Program-made: the position numbers and the translations under genes
In this document: positions 37,570-49,783 of the stretch, piece by piece
Layout: each line of letters starts with the position of its first letter
Position numbering within the stretch: position 1 is the first letter of the stretch
The notes under the pieces: model-generated
What the model saw: only the letters and a program-made list of their open reading frames with translations
Database searches by the model: none
What the model was told of the DNA's origin: nothing
Assembly: GCA_003667245.1 (NCBI GenBank)
Contig: RCNN01000105.1
Location: forward strand, 17,601-81,600
Direction: 5' to 3'
DNA length: 64,000 nt
Source: Heterostelium multicystogenum
Lineage: Eukaryota; Evosea; Eumycetozoa; Acytosteliales; Acytosteliaceae

Positions 37570-38023
37570 ATGGCAACTTTAAAGAATCAAAGATTACCTC
37601 CAGAAGTAAATAGAATATTGTTTGTAAAGTATGTATTTGTTTGTTGTTGGATAAATATTATGTCGGTTGAGGTCTTGTTAATAGAATGTATTACTAACGA
37701 ACGAACGAATTGATTGATGAATCAATAGGAATCTACCATTTAAAATAACATCTGCAGAGATGTATGAGTTATTTGGAGCATATGGTGGAATCAGACAAGT
37801 TAGATTGGGAAATGCAAGTGACACTATGGGTACAGCTTTTGTAGTATATGAAGATATTTTTGACGCTAGAAATGCATGTGAACATCTCTCTGGTTATAAT
37901 TTCGGTGGTAGATATCTCGTAGTACTATATCATCAACCTGCCAAACAAGCTAGAAAATTAGATCAAACAAAGAGAAGACAGGAATTGGAATTGATGAAAC
38001 AAAGATTTGGTATCGAGAGTTAA
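37570..38023 (+). CDS. sf3b6: Splicing factor 3B subunit 6 (SF3B6, p14)
   Basis: Two exons, 37570-37628 and 37729-38023, give 117 residues in a clean frame (human 125). The single RRM is nearly full length: [48 protein letters not shown] and [12 protein letters not shown]3B6 sits in the U2 snRNP SF3b complex next to the branch-point adenosine. The residue equal to human Tyr22, which stacks on that adenosine, is Phe here (ILFVKNL against ILYIRNL). Confidence 0.94.
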
Positions 38024-38452
38024 CCTGCTCGACACTATTAAAATAGTAAATCAAATGTACATACAATCTACGACCATTCAAACAACAAATTTACAAACAC
38101 AATGCAATCATAAATACACTCAAACAAACTTAACAACCTCTTGGAATTCTGCACCCATATATACTGCTCGATCGCATTATGCGACCCAATCAAAGTACTG
38201 GAGAATGATAGATACAACTGTTATTTCTTGATACTATTTAACAAAGACAGAATCTGGCGAACGAATTGATGCAACTGACTTCCACTGACTTGGTAGACAA
38301 CTGAGTTGGAGAGCAATCATTTATTATTATCAACATCCTCAAATGCGAATATAATAATAAAAGTTTTAATATAATCTCCTAAAATTTAAATTTCATTCAC
38401 TTTGTTATAATTTCATTCTTTGTAAGTGTATACAACCTTAACATAACCAATT
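38024..38452. other. Short intergenic spacer
   Basis: About 430 bp between SF3B6 and the LYR-protein gene. I see no gene. Confidence 0.6.
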
Positions 38453-38960
38453 ATGTCTTCATTAACAGAGGCAAGATACATCGTAAAGAATCTATATAAA
38501 CAAGTAAATATCATCGAGTGGTTAGTTGTGTAGTTCGCAGAATCAATATTAATACTGCAAGTTGCTACTTATTAGCTATTATATTTAGGTAGAATATCAT
38601 TCTTGGGTGTAGAAAATGTAAGAAATAAAGCTAAACCTCAGTTCATGGCTAATGCTCATCTAACTGTAAGTATATTATAAATCATCATACAATTCTGTTT
38701 GCAATAGAACAAGCTTGTTAACGAATTATTGATTGATGTTGATGTTGTAATTGCAGGATTTAGATGAAATCAATAAATGTATAGATAGAACTAAATATGT
38801 AATTAAAGAAATCGAAGCAATGCACAGATTTCATAAGTACAGAACATTGAAGAAAGCATACGACCCTGAATTTCAAAAAGTTAATGATAACTTTGATATA
38901 GAGAAGTTCACTTTATTTAATAATAGCAGTAACAATAACAGCAGCAACACCAAACAATAA
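38453..38960 (+). CDS. LYR-motif protein, ETFRF1 (LYRM5)-like
   Basis: Exon 1 (38453-38503, MSSLTEARYIVKNLYKQ) carries an LYK motif, as in human ETFRF1. Exon 2 (about 38594-38665) and exon 3 (38757-38960) carry LTDLDEINKCIDRTKYVIKE and IEAMHRFHKYRTLKK, the strongest match to ETFRF1. The last residues are Asn/Ser-rich. ETFRF1 regulates the mitochondrial electron-transfer flavoprotein. The exon 1-2 junction needs the acceptor one base later than the AG at 38591-38592, so a one-base error or a different exon edge is likely there; the segment between LYK and FLG looks short for the family. Confidence 0.65.
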
Positions 38961-39695
38961 TGATCTTTAAATACGATAGAATATGTTTATTTATTTCTGA
39001 AGCATACATACTTCAACAAAACTAAAAGTGATATTGTATTGTTCATTGTCGATTTGCTATTATTAACAGAACATAAACAACAACAAACAATAACAATAAT
39101 AACTAAAAACAACCAACAAGAAAGAGCTACAGCTGATTCTTTTACCAAAATTGTAAATATTTAGGAAATGTGTTGGTCATTTAATTAAGACTTAATTTAG
39201 TAATAAATAAAAGTTCAATGCATTTTTCACAACTTTATAAGAGAATGATAATAATGTTCATAATTAATTGACTCATAATACTCATTTAATTAAGAATAAT
39301 TGTACATACTTACACGTAGTGTTAATATTAACTAAACAATAATTTATTTAAGCAAGCCTATTGTTGCCACCTATAATGTTTTTTTTGTCATGCATGCGTC
39401 GACGCAATATGCCAAAATAATAATATTAATATAAACTATGAAAAATAATACCTAATCATTAGATTTCTATAAATATATGTTGTATATAGATATAAACTAT
39501 TAAATACGTCATCATAACTATTTAATTAGGTCAATCAATCAGCAATCAGTCAATCAATCAGATAGTTGAATAGATCTAATTAGTTTGTACATTAAGAATA
39601 CAATCATCATAAATTAATAATCAAATCTGTTAAGTGGTGGGCAAACTAACAGCTGTACATAGAACAGTTCAAAAGATTCAACCAAATTCATAATT
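38961..39695. other. Intergenic, AT-rich, no gene seen
   Basis: About 735 bp. The centre (39380-39410) holds TGTCATGCATGCGTCGACGC, a short less AT-rich patch with overlapping palindromic hexamers, in otherwise AT-rich DNA. Confidence 0.6.
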
Positions 39696-40813
39696 ATGAG
39701 TAGTAATATTAAAAGTGTACCTAAAGAAATAGAAAAAGATTCAATGAATGTTGTAATAGATAATAATAATGGAAGTAGTGGTAGTGTTGCAGGTCCAGAT
39801 GAAGAAACAGAGCCTTTGGCTGGTGCTTTGGCTGGATTGTCAAGAGGTCTGACACGAATCATTGGAAGCATATCCAGAGGTAGTCTAGCTGGGTCATTCT
39901 CGGGAATGGCTGAGGAGACTGCTGGTTATCCGTTGGAATTGGTCAAGACAAGAATTCAAGTACACTCAAATCCCAACATCAGTTTTCTAAATGTTGTGCG
40001 TGAAGTCTATCAGAAAGAAGGTGTATGTTCAACATTATGGCTTTGGAGTATTATGATCAGATGAAAAATGATTGCAGCAATATGATAACTAACTCATTTA
40101 TTAGATTGTTGGTATGTTTAGAGGACTGAGCTCTCCATTGATCGCATCTGCCATGATCAGTGCTATTCACTTTACATCGTTTGAAAAGACCAATCATATA
40201 TTGCATGAGAAATATAATGTCCCAGATACATATAGATATCTTGTCGCTGGTGGAACAGCCGGCTTAATGCAGTCCTTTCTCATATGTCCTGTCGACGTAA
40301 TTAAAAGTAGACTCATGATTAGTGGAATGGGACATGGTCACGGAGGTGGTGGAACTCTGAAAATGGCAAAATCGATTATGGCTCAAGACGGAATCAAAGG
40401 CTTCTACACAGGAATGTCTGCAACATTGCTGAGGGACGTACCTGGATTAGCTATATTCTTCACAACCTACGAAGGTTTGAAGTCTGTTCTCGGAGTTGAA
40501 GGAGAACATGGTAGTCACAGCGGCAGTAGCGAAAACCAGGGCGGACAATTTCTCAAAATCTTAATGGCAGGTGGTTTGGCGGGAAGCGCATACCACAGCA
40601 GCACACACTGTTTCGATATTTGCCAAGACACTGATTCAAACACAAGTTAGTACACCAAAGTACCACGGTACTTTCGATTGCCTCAAACAACTAGTACGAA
40701 AGGAAGGTATCAAAGGACTCTTTAGAGGATATATTCCAACCGTAATAAGATCATTCCCTGCAAATGCTGCAGGTTTCATGGCATACGAATTGGTTCAAAA
40801 ATATGACATGTAA
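39696..40813 (+). CDS. Mitochondrial carrier family protein (SLC25)
   Basis: Exons 39696-40022 and 40105-40813; one extra base near 40620 must be allowed for, giving 344 residues. Repeat 1 carries YPLELVKTRIQ and VREVYQKEGIVGMFRGL. Repeat 2 carries CPVDVIKSRLM and IMAQDGIKGFYTGM. Repeat 3 reads CFDIAKTLIQTQ and LVRKEGIKGLFRGYIPTVIR. These are the Px(D/E)xx(K/R) motifs with their EG...FRG partners. The third motif has Cys in place of Pro, although the frame break lies next to it. It should be an inner-membrane transporter; the substrate cannot be told from sequence. A long N-terminal extension precedes the first helix. Confidence 0.88.
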
Positions 40814-42439
40814 ATATGCTGTTGGATGGTATTATAATAAATGAGCATTCAATGTACTTGACAAATATAATAATGAAATTTCCTCACTGTGGAATCCACT
40901 TCAACATCAGCTTCGAGGCTAACAATTATCTTTTACCTGAGCCAGACGAAAAAAATAGCAGTCCATAGATCAAGGTCACACCGATCCAATGAAATTAGTC
41001 ACGGTGAACAGAGTAGACGTCTTAAAATTTTTGCTTTTCAGATGAAGCGTTGTAACCTCACTTGTTCCCAAAAAATAAAAAATACACGATATTATTTTAA
41101 AGTTGATGATGAAAAAAACTAAACTAGATATTATTCCATTCCAAGATGTTGTTGTTGCCACTACAAAACCACATTAATCGGCACACAAATTGGATTAATT
41201 TATTAATAAAACATCAACAAAAGTTAGTGGGTACGCTACTATCATTATTAATAAACCAACAAAAACAATCAGACTGACTGTGTTTAGCCGCTTCAGACTC
41301 TAAAAATATTTTTACTCAGGATTATGTATGCTTGAATTTTAGTTCATTACCTCTTGGTTTGGTTTGCACCCAAACATTTTATTTTTGTTCAAGTCAAGTT
41401 GAACTTATTTTAGCCAGCCCTTTGAACACCACTCTCATTCTCAAAGTCGTAAATCTATCAAATTGATTTAATTTGATTGATAGTAATAGATAGTTAGATT
41501 AGATTATTTTGTTGATTATTATTTATTAAAACTTATATTTATCTCTTTACAGATTAATAGTAATCAATATTCTTTAACTCATAATAGGTACATAGATACA
41601 TATATATACTTTGTTTTTTTTTTTAATAGGCCAACATCAGCTGCATGTTCTAGAGACAAAAGTATCTTTCGGATCCGTCTTTTCGTCAAGACAACAATAA
41701 CTCATGGTCCAAAAATAATCTGTTTATGCACTTCATCTTGAGTGACAATTTCTCTTTTTTAAAAATTTTTGAATTTTGTTGTTGTTGTTTTTTAGCATCT
41801 ATTTCATTCATTCATTCAGTTTTTTCAGACAGTCTCAACAATTCAGTAATAAACATTTGATGTATTTCCCAACTCAACACCACCAATAAAAGATAATCAT
41901 ACTTCAACAGCAACAACAACATCATCATCATTATTCATCATCATCATCATAAGCATCATTATATCTTCACCAATAAACGCTAATATTCAAATTTCATTAA
42001 TTTAAAATTTGAAATTAATCATCACCTAACATTCATATTAATATTAATATATAATTATTAGCTAGATCTTAGATAGAATACGACAGGACTAACTAAGTTC
42101 TTATATTAATAATAATAAACAAATTAGGTGAACTATCACAATATAGAGCCAAGAAATTAATTTAGCAAACTGGATATCAAGATCAGATAACCCAAATTAA
42201 ATTAAGACAATACCAAAGATTGACACACACACCCACCCATTGTTCAATTGATAGCTTTATTAGTCATCTGAATCCCAACAACACATTTATATTATCCATC
42301 ATAATTGTGTGTTGTTGTTGTTTAGTTTAAAAAAACTTTTTTTTTTTGGTTTAGAAAAAAAAAAAGTAGATCACTTAATATATAATATATAATAATAAAA
42401 ACAAGATAAAGATTATATAAAACAGATAAAAGAATATAT
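40814..42439. other. Intergenic region with two less AT-rich patches
   Basis: About 1.6 kb. Patches at about 40885-41060 and 41630-41750 are more complex than the surrounding A/T-rich DNA but give no convincing protein. The right part, near 41920-41950, contains CATCATCATTATTCATCATC runs. The end is the promoter of the karyopherin gene. Confidence 0.6.
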
Positions 42440-45400
42440 ATGGAGAAAGAGATGGTAAATCAACAACAACTACCATCTCAAGCGCTGCCGTCGTTGGAGC
42501 AGATTGAGCAGGTTTTGCAGACCCTCTTTAATCCTACCGGCAGCAGCGAGGTTGCCTCGCTCCAGAACGAGGCTAATCGTTGGCTGTTGGACTTGCAGAA
42601 CAACGTCCATATACTCAATGTGTGTTTGGAGCTGATCAAGCCGGAGCGTCCGTTCTTCTCGCAGTTTTACGGACTCCAGACACTTTACACAAAGATTCAC
42701 CACGACTGGGAGTCGCGCTGGTCCGACGAGTCGCGGTTCGCTGTAAAGAACGTCGTTTTCAACCGCTTTCTTTCGATTGTCAACGAGGCCAACGTCAGCC
42801 AGGTGTTTATCTCCAAGTTGGCAGCTGTCATTGCAGCGGTCATCACCCACTCTATTCCACGCTTGTGGGAGGAGCCTGTTTCAGACTTGCTGCAGCTGAT
42901 AGCAACCAACAATCCAATACTCAAGCGTGGTGCAATCGACATCCTCACGCTGATGCCACAGGAAATTCAACACTGTGGTTCTCTCTGCGCACAGAAGAAT
43001 GGCTATCAAAGAATACATCATTCGCAATTCTGCATCTGTCATCCTCATGATATCGAGCGCACTTGATGCCAACCCATCCGACCAACAGAATACACAGCTC
43101 TTACTTTGCTTTAGACAATGGTTGACTCATGGCGATGCAAAGTAAGTGATACAACATATGAGGCACATGATTCTCTTTCTAACCAAATTTCACTAGGGCA
43201 ATGATCAGTGCAAATGTTTTGAATACACTGTTCAAGGTGATAGATTGTCGTACATTGATGATTGAAACATTCAGCTTAATAGGAGATCTCATCAACTTTC
43301 ATACATATCGCGCACCTCTTTCATTTGAGCAGCCAGTTGGCAACAAGAATATACATAGCAGAGATGAAACAAACTATGAGAAATTCATTGTACCAGTGAT
43401 ACGTAAACTAGTATCTCTCAAATCAATCTACCTTCAATCAGTTCATGGTTTGTGTCTTTGATTATTCTCGCGATCTACCCATTGCTGATGCTTATATTTT
43501 ACAAACTATTATAGATGATACAGACACCGTTTCACGTGCATTCGCTGAGCTGATTTCACAGATTGTAGAGTGCTATACACCTATTATAATGGATATAACA
43601 AAGTCAGAAAATCAACAGTTGCTTTCATTTATGATCGATATTTGCTCACATCCTGATAGGGAGTTGTCGGAGGTGACTTTCGATGCCTGGTCGTATTTAG
43701 CAGATCACGTCAACGAGGTCATCGAGGACGAAGGACAGAATTTTAAGGATCGATATCAACAGATCTACGCAAAACTACTACAGATTCTCATTCAAAAGTC
43801 ATCTTTTCCATCGGATGTTGAGAACCCGAGTGAAGAGCTGATCGAAGACACCACCAACTATCGAAACAACGTCTGTGATATTATCATGGCGTGCTTCGAT
43901 ACCATCCAAGAGTATCCATTTGTACAATATCTCGACAATTTATTAAAGAACGAATGTAAAACATGGCAATCATACGAAGTGGTAAACTATCATCATTGAT
44001 CGAAGCAGCACAGCACAGCACAGCAAATCTAATCAATTATCATTCATTTAAATTAGGTTGTCTTTGTATTTAGATGTATTTATTCATCGCTAGAAGCTGA
44101 GAATCATTACGTCACTAGTATAATCAAGTTTAGCTTGACACTGCCCGTGCACCCAATCTATTCGAATACTGTTTTATTAATGTTAGAAGATCTAGGCTGG
44201 TATCTATGCGAGAACGACATGCTGCATTCATCTTATCAGTTTATCGTATCATTAATTAACCCACCCGAAACTAGAACACGTGCATGTACGTCAATCATAT
44301 CATTCCTACCAGCTGATGCGTTGATACTTACACTCTTTCTTATGTTGGCATAATAACAGTGAATATATTACAGGTATTTTGTCAAAAGTATGGAGATAGA
44401 TTATATACTCATATTGAGAGTACGCTTAGTTCATATGAAAATACATTTATGTCATTCAAGGTAGGTCCATCGAGATCTTTCTAACATCCACGAATCTTCT
44501 AACCACTAGTTATCATTAGGTTGCAGAACAGAAATGCTTTATAGAGTCAATACTATTGTTATCATCATATATTACCAACGATAATCAAGCAAACAGCATT
44601 TTCCAAAGACTATTGTCACCTATAATTGTAAATTTGATGAATTCTATCAATGTCGATATCCCCCCACCGGAGAAGGGTTCTCAACTCCGCGACAGATTAT
44701 TGGTTTTATCCGCAAGTTTAAAGTATTTATCTCAACAATTATCATTATTGATCAATTATTAGAAAACTAACCTGGATGCATTTTTTTTTTTTTTGTTTAA
44801 TAATAGAATACCGGAAGAATATTTCCATGTATTTAAGGACTATGCGAATAATGTACTACCTTTGTGCGAGAAAGTACATGAATTTTCAATTACAAATAGA
44901 GATGAAGAGACTTTGGAAGTGGTTTGGAAGATACTCTGGAGAATTCAAAAGGAAATGGGAAACACTTCTGTCAACATAGAGCAGCTATTCAACTACCTCA
45001 ATACCGACATCAACACATTCCATTCACTCACCAAATCAGCTTATGAAACATTGAACCTTTTGATCATGACTTTTGCAGCCGACCCAAATTACAATACCCA
45101 TTTCACCCAACTATTCAACAACTACGCATCCGTTTCCCTTCCAATCATCTCAAATAGTATGTTGCTCATCTACACCCAGCCGAGATGATTCCAGTTACTA
45201 AACCAAACAATCAATCTTTCTTTTAGATAATAATCAGAGTATTCCGGTAATTGCCAAGTTTTATAGCGCAATCGCATCATTGTTGGAAAAGAATACAAAT
45301 CTATTTTTATGGTCTCAATGGTATTGTGACTATCGTGGAACGAGCTATTATAGCATTGTTGAATATAGAAAAAAAACTCTGTTAAGTCATCACTTGATTT

Positions 45401-45843
45401 CCTGGATCGTCTATTTATTGCATCGAATCCACATGAAACACTTTTTACAAACTATAGCCCGCATATTGTTTTCCAACTTGCTGGCTGCCATCGCTAACGA
45501 CCCAAAACAAACTCTTATCATATATCTCACAAAATCAATATTCGATTGGAGTAAGTAGTATTATATTATTGCATCGTTAATTTGGGAATCAATTTTCTAA
45601 CCACTATCCAACTTTGTAGTTAATAAGTATCCAAATGAACCACTGCAATCAAATATTAAAGATTCAATTTTGAATGCCAAATGGTTGCCAGTTGATACTC
45701 CTCAAGAGGAGAAAGAGAGACTTGCTTCAGTGATCTTGGCCAAAAGCAAGGATATCCACAAGTTTAAGCTATTAATGAAAGATCTTGGCAATGTCTGCAA
45801 CAATCTTCAAACATGGGATGTTTTTATAAACTATGAGAAATAA
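42440..45843 (+). CDS. Importin-beta family karyopherin (transportin-3 / importin-13-like)
   Basis: About eight or nine exons of a HEAT-repeat nuclear transport receptor. The N terminus has the importin-beta N-terminal (IBN) pattern: QVLQTLFNPTG then LQNEANRWLLDLQ and FYGLQTLYTKIHHDW. Further on are ISKLAAVIAAVITHSIPRLW, LSFMIDICSHPDRELSEVTF and VNEVIEDEGQNF; the C terminus ends WDVFINYEK. The first splice sites are 43142 (GTAAGT donor) and 43197 (AG acceptor). Other introns are near 43982-44055, 44355-44372, 44461-44520, 44760-44806, 45159-45226 and 45551-45619. At least four frame breaks occur (near 42972, 43463, 45322-45370 and 45478). Exon 1 uses many more G/C-ended codons than the rest. 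The match is best to the TNPO3/IPO13 group, which carries SR proteins and other cargo, but the subfamily is not certain. Confidence 0.78.
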
Positions 45844-46104
45844 TCAATTCGACAATGAATCCAACGGCATAGAATCAACATTGATAAGCTAGCAAGTTAC
45901 CAATCGAACTTATCAACAGCTAAACTACGATGTTTGTTAATGATAATAAATGAGAATACAATTTATTATTAGTTAAACATAATAATAATAATCCTATTAG
46001 TTATTTAAGCTTAATAAATTTGAATAACCAAGTACCATAACATGGGGTAGTATTCTTGTGTAATAATTATTAAATAATATGATTTGTATCTGGTACTTGT
46101 TCTA

Positions 46105-47132
46105 TTATAGAATAACAAATTTAGATGAATGTGCAGTCACAGATTCACCATGTACGATTCTTCTAATTGCTTCAGCAAACATTGGTGCGACATTAATAAC
46201 CTTAATTTTAGGACTTTGTTCGAGCTTCGCCAGAGTTGGAATGGAGTTAGTGATTACTAACTCTTCCAATTCTGATGAATTCAAAGTTTCGATTGCATTT
46301 CCACTAAGCTCACCATGTGATACCAATGCATAAACCTTAGTTGCTCCTCTTCTTTTTAATACTTTTGCTGCCAATGCCAATGTTTCTGTTTACACAATCA
46401 ATGTTAATCATCTGCTCACTGCTACCAGCCACACGATGGTTGGTGTTTTTTACTTACCACAAGTATCGGCAACACTTCCTATGATTACAGCTATCTTATC
46501 GCTGACGTCACCGACCAACAACATGTCATCAACGTCATCATCTTTAGTTTGACGATCAAGAATTGCCAAATCACAATTCAGCTTGTCAGCAACAAGCTTG
46601 GCACGCTTTACACCGTCAACAGCTGGTGAAATAACAACTCTGTCACCCTTGATATGCTTTTCTATGTACTTTACAATGAGTGGTTCGGCATAGAGGTTGT
46701 CCACTGGTATATTGAAGAATCCTGAATCTGGCTGGCTTCGAGATCCATTGAGATGACACGGTTGACACCAGCTGTCTCGAGCATATTGGCAATGAGCTTA
46801 CCGGTGATGGGCTCACGTGAACGCTCCTTCTTATTTTGTTTACCGTAACCATAGTAGGGGATGACAGCAGTTACATGGTTTGCAGAGGCACGCTTGACTG
46901 CATCGATAAGCACCAGAAGCTCCATGATATTATCATTTACATTTGGTGAGCATGTAGGCTGCACTATATAGACGTCTTTAGAACGAATCGACTCAGCAAT
47001 AATCACAGAAGTTTCACCGTTTGAGAACTTGGTACAATCGCATTTACCAATATCGACATGCAAATGTTTAGCAATCTGCTCAGCGAAATCACGATGGGCT
47101 GTACCCGACAAAATCTTTATTGACTCGATCAT
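46105..47132 (-). CDS. Ribose-phosphate pyrophosphokinase homologue with altered active site
   Basis: Family of PRPP synthetases, which make PRPP from ribose-5-phosphate and ATP. Start MIESIKILSGTAHRDFAEQI. Exon 1 is 47132-46458, an intron is 46457-46386, and exon 2 is 46385-46105. One missing G near 46725 breaks the frame in SQIQGFFNIPVDNLYAEP. Several residues differ from active enzymes. The catalytic His of MDLHASQIQ is Glu (MDLEASQIQ). The KxR loop (HKERKK) is LDRQTK. The Asp pair before ADTCGT is Gly-Ser (IIGSVADTCE). SPDAGG is SPAVDG. The fold, the VGDV loop and the C-terminal half (YALVSHGELSG) are kept. It may be a non-catalytic partner like the animal PRPSAP proteins, although the PRPSAP insertion is absent. 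The start ATG lies in an A/T-rich context. Confidence 0.82.
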
Positions 47133-49783
47133 CTTTTATCTCTATCTATATAATATATAATATGTATGTATAATAATAATAATATTTAATTATTTAATAA
47201 TAATAATACAATTTTATGTGATTTTGTTAAAGTGTTTTAAAAGTTTTTATAAAAACTAATTGAAACTTATGTTGATCTAATGATAATTGATAAATGAAGT
47301 TGTTATTGATATTGTGTTGTGTGTTTGTTTGTTTTGTGTTGATTTTTTATTATTATTAATAATACATATATTTAAAAAGAATGCATTAATTTGTAAATGT
47401 TGTTGTAATTTTATTTTTATTATTATTGTTGTTTTTTGTTTGGACCAACCCACGAAAATTCAACTTTCACCAGGAATCGGGTATTCGCAATGTGTCATTT
47501 TATAAAAGAAATTTGCATTTGTTGATATGTGTTTTTAAAAACACAATGAAATTCATTTTTTTTGGGAATCGAACAATTGTTTTTTAAATTTAAAATCGAG
47601 ATTCATTCTTTTGATGGTTGCTTATACAAATATTTTCTGTATGATATTGATTGAGAAATTATTATTATTACTTTAGCATACATAAACTATCTAATATTTA
47701 TTCTGTCAACATGACAATGAATGCTATTTTTAGATAATCTAGAAATATATTTGATGGAATTCAAAGTGGTATAACTCTTATTGAAATCAAACTTATCTGG
47801 TGACCAGATTCCAAGTTGATAAGACACTCCAACCACTTTGTGAGGAGGAAATCTTGATTATAGAAATTGTAACTCTACAATCGACAGAGCCAATTTATTT
47901 TTGGCACTTACCCAATCATCATCAGAATAAAATTATTTTTCTTTATTCTACTCTTTTTTATATATTTTAGAAAAAACAATTTCTTTATAATATAATAGAA
48001 AATGATGTTGCATTTTGCAAGTTAATTTTGTTAGGTGATATCTTAACACTCAAGAGAGATACTACAAAGCGTAGTTCAGCCAGTAATTTCCCCACCACCG
48101 AATTCAAAAGACTCAGACTTGATTTGACTAATAATAAGATGTATTACTGTTATTGTGGTTGCAGAACAGAAAAAAACCAAAAACCAAAATAAAAATCATA
48201 TGAAATGCCAAACTTTTACAACAAAATAATAAAATTAAAATTAAAAATAAAATTATAATAATAATTATATATTAAAAAATTTTCAAGCACGCACAATTTT
48301 ATAATAATTTGAAAATTCATGTATGCTCCATCCAAAACACAATTATTTGAAAAGTTTTGTTTTTAATGTTTTTTCAATGTTTTGGTAAACTTACCCCCCG
48401 CTAAAACTAAGTTAACCCACCCAATCAATCAATCACTTTATCTAAAACCCATCCATCAAATATTATTATTATTATTGTTATTCTTACAAACAAACCTAAC
48501 AAAAAACATCAACAATAACATAACAGCAATTAACAAACAAACAAAACCAAAAAACCCAAGAGTAAATAAAAACACTCTAAGTTTTCTAGACTATTCTAAT
48601 CTATAATTATTATTATTGTCAGCTTCATCAAATCATCAATCATCTTTATAAATATAAATATAATAAATATATATATCTAATCTATTTATTATTCATATAA
48701 TTGATAGAGTAGTATTATAGTAGTTATTTTAAAGTTTGGTTTAGTGTGCAGTTTAGTTTAGTTTGAGTTTATTTTGGATAAATCATAATCATAATAATAA
48801 TTATAATTTAAAAGAATTGATTGGATTTCCGCTACAATACCATCAATCATCCATTCATATTCATTCAATAATTTTCCTCAAATTCAACTCAACTAGTACC
48901 ACACCACGCTCCGCTCCTCCCACACCACACTCTTAGTTACGACTTACTCTACTACTACTACTCTTATATAAAACACAACTCAACTAATCAAACACTAAAT
49001 TATTATAATTCAGTTAGTTAGTTTGATTGCGATTGATATAAATAGTAACAATAACTAGAAGTAGAATCCACTGTAGGTAAAGGAAGGACAGAACAGAGAA
49101 CCAAATAAAACATAACATTCATTCAATAATTATCGATATCATTGACATAGAACCAAAAAGATAAAGATTAAGATTAATGATTGTTAGCTCATAACCAAAC
49201 ATAGTAAACAAACAACAGACAGATAATATAGTTAGATAGATAGATAGATAGGTTGATAGTTAGATTTGATTAAGTAATAATAGCAAACAATAATCTCGAG
49301 ATTATTTGAAAACTAAAACATTCACACTTGTTTTAAATTGGTTTGTTTTTAGATCAAAAATTAATCTGCTGAGCATTACCTTTTCAATCAATCCATCATT
49401 CATCCATATATTGTAAAATAATAATAATATTAATAATTATTCATATAAATAATAATAATAGTATCATATAATATATAAGTTGTATCATTAGTGTACTTTT
49501 AAATCATTAAGTATAATAATATTAGGCATCTGATCATTACATCATATAAAGGAACAAAACAATTGTAAGATTTAGCAAAATGATCTTTACCTTTGCCTAT
49601 CATCAATGAAAATTATTATTTCCATTGATTTCCAATCAAAAAAAAAAAACAACCAAATGTGCATATATTAATGAATATCCAATATTGATTTAATATTCTT
49701 AGTTCGAATCATAATAATTGTTTGATTGTAGAATAAAAAAGTTAGAGGCTGTTGAAGAAAGTTTCAGAGATAGAACAGCAACA
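47133..49783. other. Long divergent intergenic region
   Basis: About 2.65 kb between the PRPP-synthetase homologue (minus) and the RasGEF gene (plus). Mostly A/T, with CCAATCAATCAATCAC (near 48419), a pyrimidine-rich patch (48890-48960), a TATA-like element (48964) and GATAGATA repeats (49232-49251). A splice donor candidate (TGTAGGTAAAGG near 49074) and an acceptor near 49730 suggest that a spliced 5' UTR of the RasGEF gene fills the right part. Confidence 0.55.
48964..48972 (+). promoter_or_regulatory. Putative TATA box, RasGEF gene
   Basis: TTATATAAAAC follows a pyrimidine-rich patch (CGCTCCGCTCCTCCCACACC). If used, the 5' leader would be about 800 nt and spliced. Sequence-only call. Confidence 0.3.

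Noticed and set aside
47560..47600. GGGAATCGAAC, like the T-arm of a tRNA on the minus strand
   Set aside because: No matching acceptor stem, D-arm or anticodon arm can be formed at the right spacing.
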